DNA of 64,000 bases from Sthenelais limicola. Its lineage: Eukaryota; Annelida; Polychaeta; Phyllodocida; Sigalionidae. A program made the translations under genes and the position numbers. The notes beneath the pieces were generated by a model. The model made no database searches. It was not told the DNA's origin and was given only the letters and a program-made list of their open reading frames with translations. The stretch covers positions 36,958,873 to 37,022,872 of the forward strand of contig OW804102.1 of NCBI GenBank assembly GCA_942159475.1. Reading direction: 5' to 3'. Positions 63,685-64,000 of the stretch are shown here, piece after piece (the stretch's first letter is position 1; each line of letters opens with the position of its first letter).

Positions 63685-64000
63685 GTTAAAGCTGCATTCT
63701 CAGTTAAAGCTGCACTCTCAGTTAAAGCTGCATTCTCAGTTAAAGCTGCATTCTCAGGTAAAGCTGCATTCCAGTTAAAGCTGCACTCTCAGTTAAAGCT
63801 GCACTCTCAGTTAAAGCTGCACTCTCAGTTAAAGCTGCACTCTCAGTTAAAGCTGCATTCTCAGGTAAAGCTGCATTCCAGTTAAAGCTGCACTCTCAGT
63901 TAAAGCTGCACTCTCAGTTAAAGCTGCACTCTCAGTTAAAGCTGCACTCTCAGTTAAAGCTGCACTCTCAGTTAAAGCTGCACTCTCAGTTAAAGCTGCA
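63685..64000 (+). repeat. 18-bp tandem repeat (AGTTAAAGCTGCACTCTC)n, continues beyond window
   Basis: About 17 units, some with ATTCTC, plus a shortened unit (AGGTAAAGCTGCATTCC) that recurs at about 63755 and 63862, showing a 108-bp higher-order period. Downstream of galactosyltransferase exon 5. Confidence 0.93.

Noticed and set aside
63685..64000. Could the 18-bp array be CRISPR-like
   Set aside because: Units are contiguous with no unique spacers and the genome is animal.

Overview
This is an animal (metazoan) genomic window. Five protein genes are split by spliceable introns with GT/AG borders and consistent phases, two tRNA genes carry internal promoters, and the rest is AT-rich DNA dense in small inverted-repeat transposons (MITEs), retroelement tails and minisatellites. 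The gene families (neutral ceramidase, ASMT-type O-methyltransferase, a shuffled C-type-lectin/trefoil/PAN-like protein, beta-1,4-galactosyltransferase) and the repeat style suggest an invertebrate deuterostome. A lancelet is my best guess, but this is inference only; no species marker is visible.

Layout. (1) 1-12.5 kb, minus strand: N-terminal two thirds of a neutral ceramidase, running off the left edge. Its introns hold a tRNA-Gln gene, a 5'-truncated LINE with an RNase H domain, and a 15-bp minisatellite. (2) 12.5-18.7 kb: spacer with tRNA-Leu, MITEs and purine tracts. (3) 18.7-24.3 kb, minus strand: a short secreted lysine-rich protein I do not recognise, with an RFX X-box-like palindrome just before its start codon. 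(4) 24.3-32.6 kb: gene-free and repeat-rich. (5) 32.6-39.9 kb, plus strand: a complete seven-exon ASMT-like methyltransferase with a histidine-rich insert. Its first intron holds a 2-kb TIR element carrying an array of a short palindromic motif. (6) 42.0-55.1 kb, plus strand: a complete nine-exon secreted mosaic protein. (7) 58.7 kb to the right edge, plus strand: a beta-1,4-galactosyltransferase lacking only its last exon(s).

The genes do not form an operon or an obvious pathway. Three concern lipids or glycans or secretion (ceramidase, galactosyltransferase, lectin-like mosaic), but I see no evidence of functional linkage. Exon joins were made by hand from reading frame, splice borders and family resemblance. 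Start codons and untranslated exons are less certain. The most prominent non-coding feature is the number of MITE families: one family with GGGTCAGAT ends has about seventeen copies.
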